Below the pieces are notes generated by a model. It ran no database searches. It saw only the letters and a list, made by a program, of their open reading frames with translations, and was not told where the DNA came from. Source: Echiichthys vipera (lineage: Eukaryota > Chordata > Actinopteri > Perciformes > Trachinidae). From it: a DNA stretch of 64,000 nucleotides. Positions 50,801 through 63,499 of this stretch are shown here, piece after piece. The position numbers and the translations under genes are program-made. Location of the stretch: positions 13,269,742 to 13,333,741 of the forward strand of contig OY829657.1 in assembly GCA_963691815.1 (NCBI GenBank). The letters are read 5' to 3'. Each line of letters begins with the position of its first letter. Within the stretch, counting starts at the first letter, position 1.

Positions 50801-53800
50801 TAAGCTTTTAGAGGAATTTCTCAATGTTTGTGAGATCAAACAGCAGTACCTCAAGATAGGGAAAGGGGAAACACATCTTTTACAAAGTTTGATTGCAGCA
50901 ATGCAATTACATGCTGTTATTAATGTACATTATTGATGATCACACAATTTCATGGCAGAAACATGTTGATGTATAAATGAATGTTTAAAAAACTGAACAT
51001 CCTGAATTCTTTTAGGTGGGTGGGTGCTAAAACCTCAAAATAAAAAACATTAAAGCGCCTGAACACCCACCCAGGTGTTGGGTGAGTTATTCTGGCTAAT
51101 TAGCCCTGTGCAATTAGCACTGTGCAATATGCATAGGTTGAAGGCGGGATGGGCTTTAATGAGAATTGGAGGTCATAAATGTCTGCTACCACTAAGAATG
51201 ATAAAGGCGTACTTTTTTCCACCTTAACAGGTGAAACAAAGCTAACAGGTGACTCTGGAAGATGTCAATCAATCACAGTATGCACACCCACACAGTCAAG
51301 AGGTCTAATCAACCGGATTAACTGAAAACACGTGTGAGTGTTCAGGGGTTTTAATAGGGCGACTCTTTCATTAAATTAATTATTCATGCAAAGATGTTTT
51401 AGTTAGTTTTTCCTTCATTGGTAAACCGATGTCAGTGGGTTTTGTTGTGCAACTGTCTGTGCTTGGTTGTTACATTGTTCTGAAACATCCGTGCACGAAT
51501 AAATCATTTAATCGGAGTTCTGCTCTTGCCATTACGTTTTTTAAATAGTAACATGCATTTTGTGAATTAAAGACACATAAGAAAGCTTCCATGACTTCCC
51601 CCAAAACCTAATTACTAACCAATTACTGCTGTCACAATGTGAGTCTAGTAAATGAGGTCACTGACAGCAACAAAGAGTGGTGTCTTTTGTTTGCAGCCAA
51701 ATGAACTCCCAACAGGCGTTCCTCTTTTCACCTTTTGCCCCTGATGTCTCAGTTCTTCAAGATGGGCCCTAAGAGCGCAAGGGCTGCTTCTTTTAGCCGT
51801 GCCAGGACGAGAAGTGTCGAAAGAAGAATTAATTAAACTGATTAGCGATGCAGATTTCCCCACCTGCCACTTGACTACACGAATAAACGGAAAGAAGGCA
51901 GTCCTCAAACACTCTGAAATGATGATTGTTTATCTAGGACTACTTCCAGAAATAAAAGAGAGAGGAAAAAGAAAATTATATACATTAATCATTCCTCAGT
52001 GTGCAGGAGATTATTTGATGTCTAGGGATTGAGGAGAATTTCAATCTTCCATCTTTCTTCTTTACTTAAGAAGGATTCAAAACTGATAGGGAAGTATTGA
52101 TCGGCTAGGAAGCACGTAATGGATTTATAAATGACAAATGTTCGAGGGCCTTGGGAGATGGGAGGAGGACATGACAGCAGATAGTGACTTTGAGACCATT
52201 TATTTGGGACATCTGACACAAATTTCTACTCCCGCATGTTCAACTCTGTATGATGGTCATGCACTTTTTAAAACTAAAGACATTAATATTTTTTCATTTT
52301 AATAATACTTACTGGGTCTGACGTAAACAACAGCCCCTGTTTCCCCTTAACCCTCTTGAGTCTAGAATGTTCTAGCTCTAGCTAAAGTTTAGGCAGGCTT
52401 CATCTCTAGGTCAACACATTAATATAGTTTGTCTTTTGTCGTAGTAAGTCTCACCCATAGACTGTATAAAAAAATGGGCGTAGCTTCTCCGTCGGGGTCT
52501 GTTCTCTCAACTTGATCCAATCGTACTCATCTAAGGGAGTCTTGACTCTATCTGCGCCTCATTTCCTCTTACCAAAAAAGGGCATGTATGTGACGTTGGG
52601 GGGAGGGATATACGTCCATCTGGCTGACGTTTACCACTGAGGGGAAGTAAGGGCCAGTGGCTAGCTGTCACTCAAGAGGCTGCGGCCCTAATTATTTAGA
52701 AAATTTAAACTCCCAATAGAATAAAAACTACCGCTAGCCACTCGGTGAACTGCAATTTTTGGCACTTCCTAAGTGGATCCACCAGGAAGTCGCTTTGCTT
52801 TGGGGCTTGGTCTCGACACACAGTCGACAGAGACTATTTTGCAGAGGCACCTTTGCTGCATTAAAGAAGTCAAACAAGCCAGAGCTTTTTTCCCCTGTTT
52901 ATCCCAGAATGCGTGGGGCTAGAAACACCCTTTTCTGTCGTTCTCTTAAACGTCGAACTAAACAGAATTATGTGCAGTATTTCAGTGTCAGGGTGCTGTC
53001 CTGTTGGTGGTGCTGCATATTGATTTGTCTTTAACGTCTGGCGCTTCTCTCTATTTTTCACACTCTGTCTTTCAGCCGAAAGGATTTCGGCGCTACTACA
53101 GCTCTCCATTACTGATACAGGAACAGTATGGCTGCATCAAAGAAGTCATGCCCATCGGTGAGCAGTTTAAATCTCCATAATAATTCCACTTATCAGCAAA
53201 AACCAAACTTACCACACTCTTCCATAAACACTTTTTCACTTCCACTACCTGGTTTTATGGTATTCACCACATGGCTATCCTGAAAGCTTAACATTTGTTT
53301 TACTTGATTCTTTTCTAAAGCCTGTGGCAATAAAGTGGACCCTGTGTATGAGGCCTTGAGGTTTGGGACGTCGCTCGCGCAAAAGGCCAAGAGAGCCAGT
53401 GGCTCTGACTCTCCAAACAGAAACTCGGTAAGAAAAGGATCATTTATCATGTCTGATATTTCTTGTTTTTACTCTGTCTAAACTTCCATTTCTATTTGTC
53501 TTCTCTTTGTTCGTGAAACGTGCAGATTATCACACTGAAATTCATGTATTATACTATACATTTTTGCAACAGATATGCTGTAGCTGATGGTCTAAATAGA
53601 TACTGCCACTGCAGGGCTGTAAACACTACCAATAAAGGCAGTCTAGTCCAGGCAGTGATGAAGAGAGATGTCGGTGCAAACACTCATGTTACAGCTTTGA
53701 AGATGGACTGAACCGATTGTACTTGTACAGCTACACTCTCCTGCCTTGTTTCCATTTCTGAAAGGAAATCTGTTTTTCATAGCTTATCACTTCTAATGTA

Positions 53801-56800
53801 AGCTAAACTGTGTTTGCAGCCTGGATACGTGCCTCCTTATGATGACATCTAAAAGCTGTTGGGTTTGGGCCATCCTGTCTTGTCTTGCACAGCTGTTAGG
53901 GAATGGGTGTGTGTCAGTGGAGACTCACAGAGACAGTGTGATCTCAACAGGGGTTATGATAATAGTTTCCAAATGCAGACTTAGAAACAGCGTGTTTGCT
54001 ACACTACAGTTTTCTCCATAATAGCTGGTTAGATTGTAAAAGTGGATGCATTTTAGGTAGTTTCTGATAAAAAACTGAAAACTGAAATCTCTATCTATTA
54101 ATCTGTCTATATATCTATGGAATCTGCTTTATCTCTTCTTTCTGCAGACCATAGACTTGGATAAGGTTCCAGAGGAAGTGTTGGCTCACAGCAGTAGGCA
54201 GGAGTTGTCGAGAAAACACAGTGATGACGGTGAGAATCCATTGCGGTACACTGTGTGCATCTGGATTACAGCCCTGTAGTGACACAGGGAAAAACACACT
54301 ACTATTTCTCTCGCAACAAGAGAGTCTGAGGTTGCAACATCGAATTCTCCTCCTATGAACCATCAAATAAAGCTATTTACTGTTTTTCCACTGAACTGAA
54401 GTATGTGTAGCTCATGATTTAGTGACTGGGGTTTTTCAGCTACACAATAGTCCCTGTAGTTGAGGGCAGAGCACTGACCCTTAATCTGGAGCATTCACTC
54501 TGAGCAGTGAAGGAAGAATTACCTAGGTAGTCCCTGGAAAATACTCTCTGGAGCGTGGCCACAATGCTGCTGAGCAATTTCCTTCAGACAAAAGAGGAAA
54601 TTAATACATTCTTAGCCTGGGCAACATGTTGGCCATGACACTGCTTGGGTTAATGGCTGAAACACTTCTAAACACTCTTCAACTAAATGGTATGAATATT
54701 TGTCACCACAGAAGAAGAAGTTTTTGGTGGCAACTTTGATTTAGTGCCAGTGGGCCCTTTAAAGTTGTGCTGCGTAAGATTTTCATCTATTTAATTGTCT
54801 TTTAAGTCATTATTTATCAAAGAGTGAGTTAAACACATTGCACATTTTAATATAGTGTTTTTATCTGCAATACTGTACTTCTATTTTATTCTATTTTATT
54901 GTTGTTCATATTTTGTATTTTATATTTTATCTTATTTTTAGTACTTCTGATTGCTCTGTACCGCTGCTACGATGACCTAATTTCCCCTCGGGGATAAATA
55001 AAGTTATCTATCTATCTATCTATCTAAAACAACGGTGATCAACCATATGACCCATTAATAAAAGCACTTCTACTTACCTTTTTTGCGTATTTAAATTTGA
55101 GTGTCTTTGGCAATTCCCGGAGTAGATAAGTAATAATAACTAAATAATAAAGCTTATAAAGCTAAGCTAGTAAATAGGCCGCCAAATTAGTGACGCGGCT
55201 GACAGCAGTTGGCCTGTCAGCCCAGTTCGTCACTAACAGTCATGCTGCGTTCACTTGTAATCGGTCATTTCATTTAGTAATGTTAATTGTTTATTTGTTT
55301 TTAATTTGCAGTTTTCACTGTCATCGAGAACGGGACCGAGCATTACTTTCAGCCAGAGAGAGAACCTGACGATTTGCAGGTAAGAAAAAAAAAGAACAAC
55401 AGTGTTGTTTACTTTTAGCTTGTTTTTCCAGCAGTTGTAGAAAAAGGCCGTACAATGAATTTATCCCAAAAACAAGCAACAAATATTTTTGGGGAAAAAT
55501 AATAAACTTGTGATTAAATTAGAATGAACTATTGTAGAGGAATGGAAAGCTTAAACTGTCTTGGCAGTAACTCTGGTCGTCAACTTTTCTCCTCACTTCA
55601 CACAGTGATCTTTATTCTGCAGCTCAGGGACTTATAGAGTAACGTGTATTATTGGTGCAGCAGTCTGAAATCCTCTGTGAACAGACTTCGTCGAATGACC
55701 AGTGCCTGAACTCTTCGTGGTCACTCTGAGGACTGATACCCACCCAGCCGGTCTGTTCTGTGTCCATTAAGCATGCTGCACTTTGCCCCTCGCTTCCATC
55801 GTGACTTCTGCATTTCCCAGGACTCTGAGGGAAAACTTCTCTTCCTGCTGTAACAAATCATACACGAGCTGACACCACCACTAGCCTGCGCTGATAGTGA
55901 GAAGCCTTGACCTTACGTAATGTTTGGATCTGCAGCTCTGGGGTCTGTGGCTTCTGTTTTTATTCTCTTTGGTGTAGATGGAGTGCTGATGGTGCAAATT
56001 CCATGCTAGTGAGAGAGAACAAGGTTAAAATCTTGGCACCCCCTGCAGCATAACGCTAAATATTTCATGGGCAGATTTAAAAACTTTTTTTTTAAAAACG
56101 TTTTTTTCCTTTAAGTGTCAATGTTCTCTGTATACATTCTTTTATAGTACATTTATACTTTTACATGTTTATCTCTTGTCAACAGTGGAAAAAGACCACA
56201 GATACTTGGACAAACATAAAAATGAACAAATAACCATACAAGGCAAAAGGACACAGACCCCTTTCCACACACACCCCTTTCCTCTGCAAAACAGTCTAGC
56301 AGTCCAGCCATCCATTTCGGGGAAAGGCTTGAAGGTGCATTGTGCTATGTTATCAGGCTGGACCGAGCACAGCTGGCAGGGGGCCGTTTGTCTGTCAGCC
56401 GACAGGTCCATTAGCTCAGGCGAACGGACAGATGGAGTCTCTGCAGGGTAACGAGCAGAGAAAAACGCTCGAAAAAACTGCTTCTATGCCAGAGAAGGAG
56501 CCTCCAATTTGAGATGAGAGGTTCACACGCACAAATGGAACACACGCAGGATCCCCATCTGTTGACATTTTCCAGGTTCAGTGTTAAACTACCCGAGACC
56601 AATTGACAGTAAAATAATCTGACTCATGCTGTGATTTGTTTTTGGTTGGATCGTTTGTTCAGGAAGTTTAAAATTGTTGTCAGTGGCACTCTTTTTGTTT
56701 GTTTGTTCATTCTAGGGCAGCTTCTGTTGATCCAAAGTAACTTTGCTGTTGGGGAAAGTGTAAAATGTGTCACCTCCAAAAGCCAAGCTACAGTAACTGG

Positions 56801-59800
56801 AATAACGATATTAGCTATGAATTAGCTCTTTAAGCTGTGTTAATCAATATGTACACAACAATGGATCAGTGTAGTGACTACTTAGTGTATATAATGGATC
56901 ATGCGAAACGTGCAAGATGGAAAGTGAATATTGGACTTGCGATCAGCAGTTGGACAGAAACATGTCTCCAAATTAAAGCTAATATTGCTCTGGGTTTGCT
57001 AGATATGTAACTATGGTTAACAGATTCACCATAAAAGATTTATATGGTGACAATATGTCAAGTGACTGCAGATTTAAAGGAATGCACAGTGCTCTACCGT
57101 TTCCTTTTTTAAACTTTCCTTCACCACATTGTCCTAAGTTACAAACGAGGCTGTTATCTTGACTGGCCCCACCCCTCATTCAGTGTTCCATGATACCATA
57201 GCCTCAAGAGTCTCTCAGGGCGAGTGTGCAGCTCTTCGTTAGCTGTAATGGATTGTTGTTTCCACCCATTGGCCACAGAGGCAGTTTGCCTTGTGGCTGC
57301 AGTTAACTCAACTCATCCATCAACCATATTACAAGTCCAAATGGATGACGCTCCACAAAAGACCAGAAACTCTTCTCTTCATTAACTATACAGCACCACA
57401 AAGATGGCATTCTCCTGCTATCTTTCAAAAACAGCAAATGGTGTCATCAAAGTCATTCACATATATGTCTGCAAAATGTCCCTCGATGCATTGCATATGT
57501 AATCATTTGGAGGGATACTGGGGAAGCAGCAGGCGGGAATCAGACTCAAGGTATTGAGTAGCTCATCAGTTTTCTGAGCAGGTGTGAAGAGCGCCAGAAT
57601 GGCGGCGCATCTCCCTGCTAATTGTGCTAACACTTCTCTGAATACTTCCTCTGCCACCCACAACCCTGTCCTGTTTTAGCTTCCTGAGCATTCACGAAAA
57701 AACCTGATCCTGCTTCTCCCACTCATGTTGACGGTGGTTTAAAAAGAACAGATTGCAGAACAACTTAAGCAGCTCCCCGGTTTATCAGTATTCTGTAAAC
57801 AAGGGCTTCTCCTGCCTAATGCGAATGCCAAAGGACTATTTTAAGATACGACTGTGAGAAAAGTGGCAGTAGAGAATATGGTGTTGTATTGTGTTTGTGT
57901 GACTATGGGCTTTGTTTAAGCCATGTTACCAAATCTGTGTGTTCATGTGTGTGTGTGTGTGTTGTCTAGTTGGAGCAGACCCAGCTACACAAAGATATCC
58001 TTAAGCTCAACACCTATGTGGCCTTGTTCAGCTTCACTTCCCAAGACAGCCATGACCTGGAGATGAGGTTAGTTTACACAAGAGATCCCGCTTTAACACT
58101 CACTGTCATTACTTGGTTTTACATGCTTACAGTGATCTCTTTTGATACTTATTTTGCTGTTCAAAAATGGCATATCCTTTCTCACAATGTCAATTTGTGT
58201 ATCCGTCCTTTGATTTGGACCCGCTCTGAAATCTTATGGTCCTTCCTTGGCTCGAGCGTCACCCTTCCACAAAATTTCCTGAAAATCGGATCAGAAGTTT
58301 ATTCACAATCCTGCTGACAAACAGACAACGAACAAATGGACAAACCGAGCCAAAAAATATAGTGGTTGAGGTAACAAGATTCAAGTTCACTGTGAAATTT
58401 CAATTTAAACCTTCTGAAGAAGATTAATTGAATCCGGCGCTGATAAAATTACACACGCTTGTTTCTGCAAGGTCACCTGCCAGGAAAGATGTAAAACAAC
58501 AAGGTTAGTTGCTCTTTCCACTGTTTAGCAAAGACATTTCTGCCAGTTCCTTAATATTGCAATAACACCTTTTAATGATCATTATTAATAAAAATCATTT
58601 TTTGCATCTTACATCAGTATTCAGACTCGATACAGCGATAAGGGAGACAACAGTGGACAAAAAAATACAAAATACTGCTTTCAATATGAACTGTTCAAGT
58701 TTCATTTGAGCATTATGCCTGTGTTTGTTGATCCTTTGCCTTCTTTGTAGGTATAGTATGAGCCAAAAATGCAAGCAATAGATAATAGAATAGACGATAG
58801 AATAAACACATTTTCACCTTTAATCCATTAGCTCATGATTGATTGCTGATTGAAGAATTGTGAGTTGAGAATTCAGGTTTCAAGCAGGTGCATTAGAGAT
58901 TCATGATTGTGAAAGTAATTTATATCAGAATGAATGAATAGAGGTTTTCATTCTGTTTAACACCGTTAATCCTATAGAGCTTTGTGTCTTTCTATGAGAT
59001 CTTTGTCAAAAAGGGTGTGGACAATGCATTAAAACCAGTGAATTCAGATTTGCAAGAGAAGATTTCTGCTGTGCTTACAAAGTGAAGCACAATGTGATGC
59101 CAGTTTCATTTAGCGTGTCTTAGCAATCGAGAGAACACACAGCCTCAATGACGGAGAAACAGAATCTCCGGTGAAGAGCTGTCTCCTTTCAGTTGTCCGT
59201 TAATTAGTGTGCCTGTTTTTCATCTTTTATAATCACGGCATCGAGTGCTAAAGGAACTAATTAGCTTCCTCTTTGTAGGTATTGGTCCTCAAAGATGTAT
59301 TTCTCTGGAGTGGCCTCATTAACAGTACCTGTGTATGTGTGTGTGAGTCATGGTGGTCTGTTAATATCAGTCAATCACATGTCTTCTTGGACTTATCCTG
59401 ATAATATTTGGAAAGTCCATTAAGATTAACATGAAGAAATGTATAGGTCCCCTGAGGCATCAGCACAGACAGTTTACCAGTGGCTAAGAGAGGATATATT
59501 ATTGCCTGCTGGTAAAAAAGAAAAAAAAAAAGACTAGTACTGGCCAATACATTTATACCGATTCAACTATGAATATGGGGAGAAAACAACAGGAGGTACG
59601 TTCAGACAAATGAAAAGCTCTTTATTAAAACAATTCAGAGCCTGAGATATCCGTATTTTCCTACAGCAATGACGTCTCCCTCTTGGTAAAAACAACAGAA
59701 ATGTCAACAGACCGCTGGCAAAATAACATCAATGTCAGTTACAACTAAATAAAATGAACACTAATGCAATTCAGTTTTTTAAAATGAGCTTTAGACCTTT

Positions 59801-62282
59801 CAAAGTTGTAAACATAAACATTCTAAGTGAATGTGAATGACATCATCATGACATGACAGGAAGTTCACCAGCAACAAGGTTGTTGCCTAGCAATGGAATT
59901 CCATTAAAAAGGTCTATTCAGTTTATTTGTATCTGGTTTCACTTAACTAACCGCTACATATATGTTACGCCGCAAAAGAAGCTCATTTAGTCTTATTAGT
60001 CAATCAGATGTGACTACAAGGCTAGCATTGAGAGAAACAGTCAATATTGTTTGCACTTAGTTGGTAGTATAGATTTGGGAAACTCATTGAGGGCAAAAAG
60101 CTGCTGCTGCTCTCTATGGTTTCAAACATTCAAGAATGTTACAATGATACAGGGGATTTGGGGGTTCCTCCGCCTCTACCTTGATTAATTTTCAGCATCA
60201 CATACTTAATTTTTATGCACCAATTTGAGCATTTTCTGCCTTAATTCATGGTGGAGATGTCTGTCAAAATCTACGCCTATGCAATGTTGGACTTACATTC
60301 ATCAAACACATCGCCAAATAAGTGATAATGTTGCTCTGTGACTGCTGGATGTGTAGACCCCCAATCGGTCAAACAAATCTGTTAATGCAAGTTTAAAGTA
60401 GACACAGTTATATATGTCTAGTGTGTTGTATTATCTCCAATACAATCTGAAACAGATGTTATCCCATTTCTTAACCATGATTAGTGGGGCATCATTTGCA
60501 ACATAGTTTGAAATAGGCCCTCAAGAAGAGAGCATTCATCAGGAGCAGTCCTTCAGGCAAAGAACCCATTTGCTCCTGGTTCTCATAGATATGCTTAAAT
60601 CCTAGGATTTAAGGACATTAGAGTGCACTTGTTCTCTCTCTCGCTCTCTTTCTCCTGCACACACAAACACACGGATACGTCCTCTCTCTTTGATCGAGAA
60701 AAACTTCAATCATGTGGCGTAATATAAAATTCATTGACTTCTTTTTTTTGGACTCCCCGGCCACCGATACCTGCTATACGGCACGAAGTTCACTAAGCTT
60801 TGTTTCAAATGTTCTCTCTTATGAAAGCCTACGTTAATGCTTTTATCCTTCACTGCAATAATTAATACATCTAACACGAACACATGAAGCACAACTAGAG
60901 GGACAAATATAACCTCCCCTCTACTCAGAAAAGTGTTTTTCTTCTGCGTTTGTCCTCTAAAATGTCTGACAATAACGATACTGACAAATTTTGTCACTAG
61001 AGAGTTTTTTTTTCCACGTTCCTCTCCTGGAGATGTCTGTGCACTTTTCTACAATATGAATTTTAAACATGTTCCGGACAAGCTTTAGTTGGAACGTCAC
61101 CAACATAAACCAATCGCTGTCTAATACATAAACACTGTTCAATGGGGGAACAACTTCAACAAACGCCGGTAAAGGAACCTGAAATCTCCTGCGGACTGTC
61201 AGTACAGAGAGAAAACAAACTGCCATTTTAATTTCTTTGTGGGAAATTCACATTAAATTAAATATTAATCATATCAGAGTCTGTATAATATGTGTTGTTT
61301 GTATATCTGGAGTTGGGAATGAAAATAATTTCCCCCTGGGATTATTAAAGTATTTCTGATTCTGATAGTTTTTAAGAAGGTTCAGCTTTAGTTTTAAGTG
61401 AGAATATCAGGTTTGTGATTAGACTACACTCTGATTACATGATTACCTTCAACAGTGTGGTGATTGCATTGATGAGTTCTGCATTTTTAGAATACAGAAT
61501 CAGAAAACTCACAGTTCTTTTATTATTTGAATGGGCGATGATTTCCCCAGTCCTTTTTTTCTCACTTTCACGGCTCATGCTTCATAATTAATTTTTTACC
61601 GCGCTGCACTCTGAGTAGACGCTCATACAATACATTTCCTGTCATTCTTTAAAGCACCATGTGTCTGCATTGCTTTCGCTTTAGACGTTTTAACAACGTC
61701 GGGTGCTGTGTTGTTTTTCACCTACAATAAACAGTGTTTTCTGAGTCATGGCGAGCATTGCCAAGCAGATGACAGCCAGTGTTGTAACTGAACCACAAGA
61801 AGAAGAAAAAGGGAAATTACGTAAGCCATTTGGATCAACTGTGCTGGCCCCTTTTGATTTTTATTGGTCAAATTTAGCCGACGGCTTTGAACACATGCTT
61901 GTAATTATGGTACGTGCGGCGATGGGGTACAATGATTCATGCATTTCCTGGACGAGAGAAGAAAGAAGAGTTGCACACAGCAAACAGGATTAAAGTGAAT
62001 CCAATCAGAATATAAACACAGAATAACACCATGCAAACTGTATAAGAGGGTCTCTTAAAGTCTTAAAGAAAAGTAAGGAGGTGAAGCTCCTCTCATTGTT
62101 GACAGAGTTTATGAATGGGTCAACAATTTCACATAATATGTAAAAGACAGCTTTTAATTTCAAACCAATGAGCATTGAATTTGTTGAAGATTTTGACCTT
62201 TGATTGACCTTGTATTATAGGATTAGGATAGCTTAATTGGAATTGTTGATTGGACATAAATTATATTATATCTATGTATATA

Positions 62283-62357
<75 letters not shown>

Positions 62358-63499
62358 TATATATTTGTACATTTTCATGTCATCATGTCTCAAAGAGATA
62401 AAACCCAATAAAGGCCAATAGCTTATATCCATTGTGGTCCTTTTGATGTAGTAGTGTACTGGACTAGTTGGTAATCATATCTCTTTGTACACATGTAGCA
62501 CTAAAGCACAATGCTTGGTTGGTCATTATGCCAAGAAGAGAAAAATGTTTTGAGTAATTCCTCCTTTGTTTTGCTCTATATTGCAGCGCGGGAGACAGAA
62601 TCTTAGTGGCTGACGACTCCAATGATGACTGGTGGAAGGTAGATACTAAACCAACGTATTACATCTAAGTAGTGACATTACTCATCCAAAAGTCTTTCAA
62701 TGTTTACAATTATAATTTACCTACCAAGATGCAAAACTCTAAGATAATGTTTGGAACTTTGTTGTAGTCCAGTTTACAATATGAAACATTATTAAAGTAT
62801 TTCTGATTCTGATAATGTGTGTTTTTCCACAAAGCCCAAAATGAAAATGCCCACATAAGAAATGGATTGATAAATTACAGGAAGGCGAGCTGTAAATTAT
62901 AGGAGCTGGCAACAGGCTGCCTCAGGACATCTGCATGACGGATAAATTAGGGAGACAAAAGGGCCAAAACGTGACTATACAGAGGCAGCCGGTTTCCACC
63001 AGACCATGAAGAAACTCATCACGCATTTTAACGCCGTTGCTGTTTTGTACAGGCTACAGATAAACAGAGACACATGGCCTGTTTGTTTTCTGAACAATGG
63101 ATACTTTACCTGATGTTACACCATCATACAGTAATATGTTTAGGTACTGGATTTGAAAACATACACAGTATATCTTCTATATGTCTGTTTACCATGTATA
63201 GCACTCGGTCAGATTTAGAATACAACTTAATCCAGGTTGTATGTACAGTGCTGTAACCAACAGAACCCTGTTGTTTTTTCAAGGATTTTATCTAATCACT
63301 GGGTTTAATCCTCTAATGTACTGTGCAGCCACATGATTGCTTGATGATTTTTTTTTTGCAGGGGGTAATTGAGGACAGGATCGGATTCTTCCCAGCAGCC
63401 TATGCTCATCAAGTGCAGGTTGATGACCAAGTGTTCAGATGTAACAGGACATTCATTGGCTGTAAGGAACAAGGCCAAATCACCCTGAAGGAGGGACAG
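37258..63499 (+). CDS. stac: SH3 and cysteine-rich domain adaptor STAC (partial, 3' end outside window)
   Basis: STAC proteins bind L-type calcium channels (CaV1) and alter their inactivation and surface expression. Exons are 37258-37371, 40289-40622, 48023-48156, 53076-53157, 53321-53427, 54148-54229, 55312-55379, 57970-58067, 62587-62638 and 63362-63499; phases all join. It starts MIPPVNMIQDESES, then LQRLKRSLSFKTKSVRSKSA (a STAC signature) and a Pro-rich stretch. The C1 zinc domain begins HCFMEHIFKKPTFCDVCNHM and continues GLRCKACKMSLHHKC. Next come PKGFRRYYSSPLLIQEQYGC and NKVDPVYEALRFGTSLAQKA. SH3-1 includes NTYVALFSF, DDSNDDWW and DRIGFFPA. SH3-2 starts FRCNRTFIGCKEQGQITLKE. Similarity is closer to STAC than STAC2 or STAC3. 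The C1 domain has 11 extra residues. The last ~40 residues are missing. Confidence 0.94.
37850..37973. repeat. (CA)n microsatellite in stac intron 1
   Basis: About 124 bp, interrupted near 37870-37892 and then pure CA to 37972. Confidence 0.95.
38750..38782 (+). other. stac: Possible 33-nt cassette exon in stac intron 1
   Basis: A pyrimidine-rich acceptor (TTTTTATTCCTCCTTTAAG) precedes 33 nt reading NTVRPEHQKRK, followed by a good donor AAG|GTGAGC. Exon 1 ends and exon 2 starts in phase 0, and this piece is exactly 11 codons with no stop, so inclusion would keep frame and add a basic patch before LQRLKRSLSF. It is a prediction by eye; short matches of this kind can occur by chance. Confidence 0.3.
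41761..41820. repeat. (GA)n microsatellite
   Basis: GA/AG repeat of about 60 bp with two small interruptions, in stac intron 2. Confidence 0.95.
44035..44480 (+). repeat. Dispersed MITE-like repeat (hAT-type, copy 2)
   Basis: It starts AAAGGTCCCATATAATGCTC, then TTGAGGTTCATACTTGTATT, CTAGAACATGTTTACATGG and TTTAATGTTCAAAGGACAC. Later it has TATATAGCACCATGACCTGC and GACATGGAAATCTCGCTTTT. The first part matches 3942-4060, the later part 4085-4110 and 26575-26620, so three copies lie in the window. Confidence 0.65.
44576..45115 (-). repeat. Dispersed repeat of the 'CATAGACTnTATAAA' family, copy A
   Basis: Reverse-complemented, its right end reads CATAGACTTTATAAAAAAAA, matching the start of copy C (52456). 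Its left end, ACCAAGCCCCCACCACAGCG then GACTTCCTGGTTGATCCA, is the complement of the end of C. Shared internal words include TTGATCCAATCGTAC and the AAATGAGGC/GCCTCATTT pair. It is inverted relative to copies B and C. Confidence 0.8.
48023..48156 (+). other. stac: stac exon 3 with an in-frame 33-nt insertion in the C1 domain
   Basis: The exon encodes the third to sixth Cys region of the C1 domain. Human STAC reads MIVGTNAKHGLRC; here the spliced product reads MIVGTTAKHVVFLAGNTAKH then GLRC. The extra 33 nt (48028-48060) are flanked by near-repeats ACAGCCAAGCATG (48028) and ACGGCAAAGCATG (48061), so TAKH occurs twice. The spacing Cys2-Cys3 becomes 25 residues instead of the usual 13-14. No in-frame internal acceptor removes the insert. 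Confidence 0.75.
49318..49484 (+). repeat. CATAGACT-family repeat, partial copy B
   Basis: AATTATGCTGTGAAAACGGC, TGTTTAACATGGGGGGCCAA, GAACTGCAGTTTTTGGCACT and AACCAGGAAGTCGCTGTGCT are reverse complements, with few changes, of 44580-44730 in copy A. The 5' part is missing. Confidence 0.75.
52456..52811 (+). repeat. CATAGACT-family repeat, copy C
   Basis: It starts CATAGACTGTATAAAAAAAT and ends AGGAAGTCGCTTTGC...GGGGCTTGGT. It includes TTGATCCAATCGTACTC, GCCTCATTTCCTCTTACC and GGCACTTCCTAAGTGGATCC. It is inverted relative to copy A across stac exon 3. Confidence 0.8.
53820..53852 (+). other. stac: Possible alternative terminal exon of stac
   Basis: After an acceptor (CTGTGTTTGCAG) the frame continued from exon 5 (phase 0, ...DSPNRNS) would read PGYVPPYDDI then TAA. 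If spliced and polyadenylated, this would give a C1-only STAC lacking both SH3 domains. The nearest plus-strand AATAAA (54366-54371) lies beyond the regular exon at 54148. Low-confidence prediction. Confidence 0.2.
54890..55026 (+). repeat. Non-LTR retrotransposon 3' tail ending in (TATC)n
   Basis: GCTACGATGACCTAATTTCC, then CCTCGGGGATAAATAAAG and TTATC(TATC)n. This is the standard 3'-end form of teleost LINE-like elements. Only the tail is present, in the stac intron before exon 55312-55379. Confidence 0.6.
55380..57969. other. stac intron, no further gene seen
   Basis: This 2.6-kb intron precedes the first SH3 exon. Open frames here, such as one at 56176-56451, lack similarity and splice support. 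It ends in a short GT repeat at 57947-57961, just before the acceptor GTCTAG. Confidence 0.6.
58100..58375 (+). repeat. RTE-like dispersed repeat tail
   Basis: TTATGGTCCTTCCTTGGCTC, ACCCTTCCACAAAATTTCCT, GAAAATCGGATCAGAAGTTT and AATCCTGCTGACAAACAGAC form a string common in fish RTE-type LINE/SINE copies. It begins right after a stac exon donor. Class from memory. Confidence 0.5.
58376..62586. other. stac intron between the two halves of SH3-1, no gene seen
   Basis: This intron is AT-rich. It contains LINE-tail-like words (TTCCCCCTGGGATTATTAAA at 61330, ending in TTCTGATTCTGAT) and the TA repeat at 62282-62352. ORFs at 60731-61226 (minus) and 61748-61993 (plus) show no recognisable domain. 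Confidence 0.6.
62282..62352. repeat. (TA)n microsatellite
   Basis: About 70 bp of TA repeat in the stac intron between exons 58067 and 62587. Confidence 0.95.

Larger units (their letters stand above)
48157..53075. other. stac intron 3, with repeat copies B and C
   Basis: This 4.9-kb intron holds two same-orientation fragments of the CATAGACT family (49318-49484, 52456-52811). Other sequence shows no recognisable gene. Confidence 0.7.
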
